Shown here in pieces: positions 59,370 through 64,000 of a stretch of 64,000 nt of DNA. The stretch is from assembly GCF_003265705.1 (NCBI RefSeq), contig NW_020312966.1:18923681-18987680 (forward strand), read 5' to 3'. The translations under genes were made by a program, and so were the position numbers. This stretch comes from Callorhinus ursinus (taxonomy: Eukaryota; Chordata; Mammalia; Carnivora; Otariidae). The notes below the pieces were generated by a model, which was not told the DNA's origin, did not search any database, and worked only from the letters and a program-made list of their open reading frames with translations. Numbering within the stretch: position 1 is the first letter of the stretch; each line of letters opens with the position of its first letter.

Positions 59370-62300
59370 TTCAAAATTCCTGGACCGGTCTTAAGGAAAG
59401 AAAGCAAGAGGTAAGATCTCCTGGGGTAGCTGTGTCAAATCTATCTTGCTGGCCCCATCCCAAATTCTGTAGTTCACCTCTCCAAAATTGGGTTTCTGTA
59501 TCTCCTCTAGGCCCCCCAGTGATTTTATCCTTTTATTCAGTTTCCTAATTACTGAGTTTATTATACTTCTTTAAGGCATCTGCCCTCCCAGACCTTCCCT
59601 CTGAGCCTTCCATGGCTCTTCTTTTGCCTGATTACTGGCTTCTCTAGATTGTGGACTTGAAGTGGGCTTTGTACAGTGATAGCTACCTTTCTGCCATACC
59701 TTGAAATTTTAGACTTACTGTTAAGCTCACATTTCTATTTGCCTGCCCTTGCAATCTTGTGCTGCCATGTTTAGATGCTCAGCTTTGGCCTAGCCCCAGA
59801 CTATCTATCTGCATGATGACTAAAAACCAGATATAATAGAATATTGAGCCCTAGATCCCCCTTGAGACATGATGCCCAGGATCAGAATGGGTCAATTATG
59901 CTGATTATCCTACTAATCTCCACCATTAGGATAAAGAGCCATAGTATCCAATGTAGTGTAAGGATAGGACTCTCAGGAATAAAGCTGGAGGGCCCCTAAT
60001 GTCCGAGAAGAGCATGGTAATGACCCACATCACATTCCACTGTGATGGCTTCAACCTTCACAGCTGGATACATATCACCTCTATGATGAACTTGGCCTTA
60101 GACACTAAGATCCAAACTGGTGCTAGAAAAGCATGGTCTTGGGACCTCATGGCAGCTGCTTAGTGCTATTTTGAGTTCCTTAATGTCTGGGTGACTGCCT
60201 TACACACGTTTCCCTCACCCCCCATGTTTTCATTGCTAAACCACTCATATCTTTAATATAAAATATGGTATGCATTGTATCTCATATAGTCCCATTAAAG
60301 TTTAACAATTCTGGAGATACAAGCTTCCGATCTATTCCTAGTCCATCAGTACCTTATTGGAAATTGTTGATTCAATAATTATTTACTGTTATTATTTTCC
60401 AGTGTAATTCCTGGATGGGAAGAATGGGACCTGGAACCGATAAACTTTTACTGCAGAAGAGAAATAAGTAATGAAGAAACACATTTCTCTGAGCTTTCTT
60501 TTGGTGGAGAGGGTAAGGCGGAAGCTTACATGGAATGAGGGCCTGGGGTTGTGCCTCTGGGATTCAGCTATAGCATTGCCAGGGCATAAAATAGTCCCAA
60601 ACAGATAAAGGTCAAGATAGAGACCGACCTCCCAACTCTTTAGAGGGAATTGACTACCCCCCCCACCATATTCTCTATATTTGCCAAATACCCGGCTCTT
60701 CTCAACCTTTCTCCTCCTAGAAGATCTGTCAACCAAACCAGCATAAGCATGAAGACGTCTGCCACATTCATCTTAAAATGAACCCCAGAAGTCAAAAAAT
60801 GTTGCAGTTAGTTAGAGAAACCTGTATAAAACTATTTTGATTTCCCGAGACACACCAGGTGGAACGAAGGCACCTTCCCCCGCCCCCCTGAGCTTTTCTA
60901 GAAGAGGCATAGGGACAGAAAGACTGACAATGTCAGTTCAAAGCACATGGGAAACAAAACCACTCGAGGTACTTCATGGCTTAGTTAAGCAAAACTTGTT
61001 GAAATAAATAAATTTTAAAAAGCAAACCAGAAAGACATCGAGGTCCATGATGTTTGTAAATAATTCAGTTCATATTCTCCCGATCCCTCCCTCTTGCTTC
61101 TCCCAGACTGTTATGTTGGGTCTGCCCCTCCACAAGCAGGGGCCTCCTGAGAGCTCATGGGAAGATGAGTTTTCCTCGTTTGTCTGCCAGCCACATGGGT
61201 TTTTCCTGGGCACACCGGTTAGGAGTCACTTCATGACCTCAGTGTCCCACAGACTCACTGTCTTGTTTGTTTGAAAGCCATATGGTGGCAAGAGTCCTCA
61301 GGCCCTTGTCTAAATTGCTGGCTACCTAGGTAGGTGTCCTTTAAAGTAACACCTCCGGTCTGTGGTGGTGGAATTGAAAAATAAAAGGAGGGGGTTTATT
61401 TTATTTTATTTACTTATTTATTTTTAACATTCCAGCTGACAGGCTTCAGCAAGACTTTCTCATCTGCTAAATGAAACAAATTTGAACAGAACATTTTTCT
61501 TTTTGGTTCCCACAAAACCACCCAACACAAACACCGTAGATAAAACTTTAAAATGCCAGGCTTCATCTTACAAGTATTATAGGCTAATCCTATTCCATTA
61601 TTAATTAAACTGTGGGGGCAAAGATCAGAGGAACACTGTCCATTACCTTATAATAGGCAAGTCTGTGTTCCAGCTGATATGTTATTTTTCCTTCAGAAAA
61701 GCCAAACTTAAATTTTTGTATTATCTTTTCAGATGGTTTTTAAAGATGTCTATGTGGCCTTTATAAAGATTTAAGTGAGTATTTTAATAGAAGGATGTTT
61801 CTAACTCTTAAAAATTATAAATAACATCAAGTACAAAAGCAATACACCCTTACATGATAACAGGATTCTGCCGTGTCCAGAATCGTTACCAGCCGTTAAC
61901 ACTCCAAAACATATAACTAGGAACCATTTTGCTTCCTCACTGGTTTGAGTCTGGGCACATTAACAGGCCGACAATACTAGCTAGGGGCCCTCAGATAGAT
62001 CATGAGGTCCTGGGAAGTATTCAACAAATCAGAGAAAATCCCTGTTGAGGTATCTTACACTCTAGCTGCCCCAGGGCTCAGTTCCTTTGCATATAAGTGA
62101 GAGATGTCCTAACTCTTGAAAGCTTTACAAGATTTAATTAGTGGACGTTCAAAAATATATGGATACTCATATTAGAATAAGCTCCCTGCAGGGACAGAGG
62201 CAGACCTGCCTTTTGTTCAGAAACAGGAAAAGGAAAAGCTTCTCCATGTGTGACTAATTTATTGGAACTAGGTAATGATGTCTTATCATTCCTGCTCTTT

Positions 62301-62644
62301 GAAAATACCTCAGGAGGCATTTGGTTGTCAAACAGTTCTAGACATTGTTGACTCCCCAGGTTTTCAGCACCGCTAACATCCATGTAAACATTTATGAGTC
62401 CATGACGACACCAGGTTCAGAAATAGTCATAACCCTCTTTCTCCCCATCTTAGAGACTGAGCCACATATTTGCATGACCTTCCCGCCAATGTCTTTTTGG
62501 TGTCTAAGACAAAAAGGCATGGGAGCCTAAGGGAGACTAGAGAGAAATAACAAAACGTCATGCGTATTTCCCTACGGAATTTCCTACAGGGAAAAATCAA
62601 GCTATAACGGCATCTATTGAGACAGTTGGGGGAAACAGCACAGA
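59370..62644. other. 3.3 kb without recognised gene or clear repeat
   Basis: No convincing exon; the longest frame is 114 codons (60392-60736, minus) with no recognisable domain. A TTTAT-rich run lies at 61397-61430. No SINEC or L1 is seen. Confidence 0.4.
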
Positions 62645-62945
62645 TTATTTTTTTATCAGATAATCATGTTGCATAAATTTTAAATGCCCTGATACTGGAT
62701 CGTGGTTATGCAGGGGAATGCCCTTGTTGTCAGGTGGATGCCGAAGTGTTAATAGATAAAGGGTCACAATGAGTGCAAATAATTTCAAATGGTTTAATAC
62801 AAAAAATGTAAAGATGGTTGATAGACAGATGTAAAGCAAAATGTGAACAATTGGTGATTCTAGGTGAAGGTAAAGACATATAGCTGCTCTTCACACTTTT
62901 CTTGAAAATTTCTCTGTAGGTCTGAGTGTTTTAAAATAAAAAGTT
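62645..62945 (+). mobile_element. Old L1M 3'-UTR end, plus strand
   Basis: 'atcgtggttatgcaggggaa', 'tgcccttgttgtcaggtgga', 'atttcaaatggtttaataca', 'gcaaaatgtgaacaattggt', 'gattctaggtgaaggtaaag' and the terminal 'gttttaaaataaaaagtt' follow an L1M-type 3' end in order. The same family end is seen at about 30100-30215. It is a 3' fragment only. Confidence 0.8.
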
Positions 62946-63446
62946 AGGGGAAGAGCACCAATCCGGAATGGGGGACGAAGTAGGAGGGATACAGATGAAA
63001 AAATACTGGTCATATGTCGATGACTGATTCCACGAGCAGAGCAGTTCATGGGAAGTTCCTCAGACGAGTCTTTCCACTTCTGTGGGTTTCAGAAGTCTCT
63101 GTAATAAGAGTGGTTTTTGTTTTTATTTTTTATAGAGCAGGAATATTCCCTCTTCCCCCATCTTTTTAATTTTCCTCCATGCTCTGTTTGGATCAAAGCC
63201 CCCTCCCGCTTTACAGAGCCAGAAAACCAACCACAAGTATAGCCCCATTTTCGTGACAGGACAGTACACTCTCGAGTAAGGTGAGACATAGGTTGACCCC
63301 AGCTAAAGGACTGACCTGATAAGCCTCTCTTCGTTCCGCTTATTAATGTCCACAAAACAAATCGTGTTCGCAGGACATTGGCTTCATTTGAGGCTAAGCA
63401 CTGCAAGGAGGGGACAGCCATGTGAGAACAGCACAATGTAAGAGAA
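62946..63446. other. Unassigned stretch
   Basis: No feature recognised. The 181-codon minus-strand open frame (63089-63634) spans this stretch and the antisense of the next L1. It has no domain and is considered chance. Confidence 0.4.
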
Positions 63447-63885
63447 AAGTCTTTGTGGAAATAACCCAACTGTCCTGGGTGGATGAATGGACAAAATGTG
63501 GTCCATCCAGACAATGGAATATTGTTCAAAAGGAAGGACATTCTGACACATGTTACAACATGGATGAACCCTGACAACATGCTGAGTGAAATAAGCCAGT
63601 CATGAAAGGAGGAATACTGTGTGGATCTTCTCATATGAGGTACTTACAGCCATTAAATTCACTGAGACGGAAAGTAGAATGGCGGGTGCCAAGGTCTGGG
63701 GAGAAGGGGGAACGCGGAGTTAGTGTTTAACGGAAATAGAGCCTCAGTCGGGGAAGATGAAAAGAGATCCGGAGACAGATGGTGGTGGATGGTTGCACAG
63801 CAAAGAGAATGTACTTAATGCCACCTCACTGTACCCTTAAAAATGGTTGAAATGGCAAAAAAAAAATTATGTTGTGTGTATTTTA
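63447..63885 (+). mobile_element. Old L1 3' end, plus strand
   Basis: 'gacaatggaatattgttcaa', 'atgttacaacatggatgaac', 'gctgagtgaaataagccagt', 'gagacggaaagtagaatggc', 'gggtgccaaggtctggggag', 'ggtggtggatggttgcacag' and 'ctcactgtacccttaaaaat' match the ORF2 terminus and 3' UTR of an old L1. It is 5'-truncated and the 3' end merges into the GGAA repeat. Confidence 0.88.
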
Positions 63886-63889
63886 TCAG

Positions 63890-64000
63890 AATAGGAAGGA
63901 AGGGAGGAAGGAAGGGAGGAAGGAAGGGAGGAAGGGAGGGAGGGAGGGAGGAGGGAAGGAAGGAAGGAAGGAAGGAAGGAAGGAAGGAAGGAAGGAAGGA
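63890..64000 (+). repeat. (GGAA)n/(GGGA)n microsatellite, runs off the window
   Basis: Pure purine tract of GGAA and GGGA units at the 3' end of the L1, continuing past the window edge. 63934-63948 (GGGAGGGAGGGAGGG) is a canonical four-run G-quadruplex motif. Confidence 0.97.

Noticed and set aside
63089..63634. 181-codon open frame on the minus strand, among the longest in the window
   Set aside because: Its first ~190 bases are antisense to an old L1 3' end. The rest shows no domain, biased composition or splice context. Random long frames are expected across 64 kb.

Overview
The window is nuclear genomic DNA from a carnivoran mammal, most likely an arctoid caniform (bear, seal or mustelid group). 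The evidence is 18 copies of the tRNA-Lys-derived carnivoran SINE (SINEC/CAN-SINE) with heads of the form GGGCGCCTGGGTGGCTCAG, a CT-rich 3' part and (AATAA)n tails, together with the matching carnivoran L1. Two runs of N (100 and 10 bases) show it is a scaffold from an assembly. I found no convincing protein-coding exon, tRNA, rRNA or small RNA gene, and no microbial feature. The only coding traces are decayed L1 ORF2 fragments. The window is intergenic or deep intronic, and I cannot tell which.

Layout. 1-1160: old L1 fragment (+) ending in a compound AAC/TA microsatellite. 1.39-1.79 kb: old LTR-like repeat. 1.8-10 kb: mostly unassigned sequence with two SINECs. 10-15.7 kb: L1M/HAL1-like, L1, L2 and MIR fragments and three SINECs. 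15.7-18.35 kb: one long old L1 on the minus strand carrying a foreign insert and one arm of a 101-bp inverted duplication. 18.4-20.5 kb: SINEC, hAT-Charlie-type MITE, an L1 scrap and a 5'-inverted young L1. 20.5-23.5 kb: mostly unassigned. 23.5-30.2 kb: dense SINEC and L1 block with the 100-N gap. 30.7-37.1 kb: SINECs, MIRs and minus-strand L1 fragments. 38-39.6 kb: younger minus-strand L1. 41.6-44.2 kb: MER5A-type element, (AC)n and a long old L1 (+). 44.6-45.1 kb: MER5A-type element and MIR. 45-52 kb: almost free of recent transposons, with candidate conserved non-coding DNA. 52.6-53.05 kb: two SINECs back to back. 53-62.6 kb: sparse repeats. 62.6-64 kb: two L1 3' ends and a GGAA microsatellite.

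There is no gene system to reconstruct. The most distinctive signals are structural. A 101-bp inverted duplication (about 96% identical by eye) lies inside a much more diverged L1, with a hairpin at one junction. A young L1 carries a twin-priming-type 5' inversion between 15-bp target duplications. All three younger L1 copies have microsatellite expansion at the same internal A/T-rich site. A self-complementary AT palindrome and an unexplained insert sit beside the assembly gap. Two SINECs share one target and leave three target copies.

All repeat names rest on recalled family consensus sequences and manual comparison, so boundaries of old elements are approximate (tens of bases). Boundaries given with target-site duplications (TSDs) are exact to a few bases.
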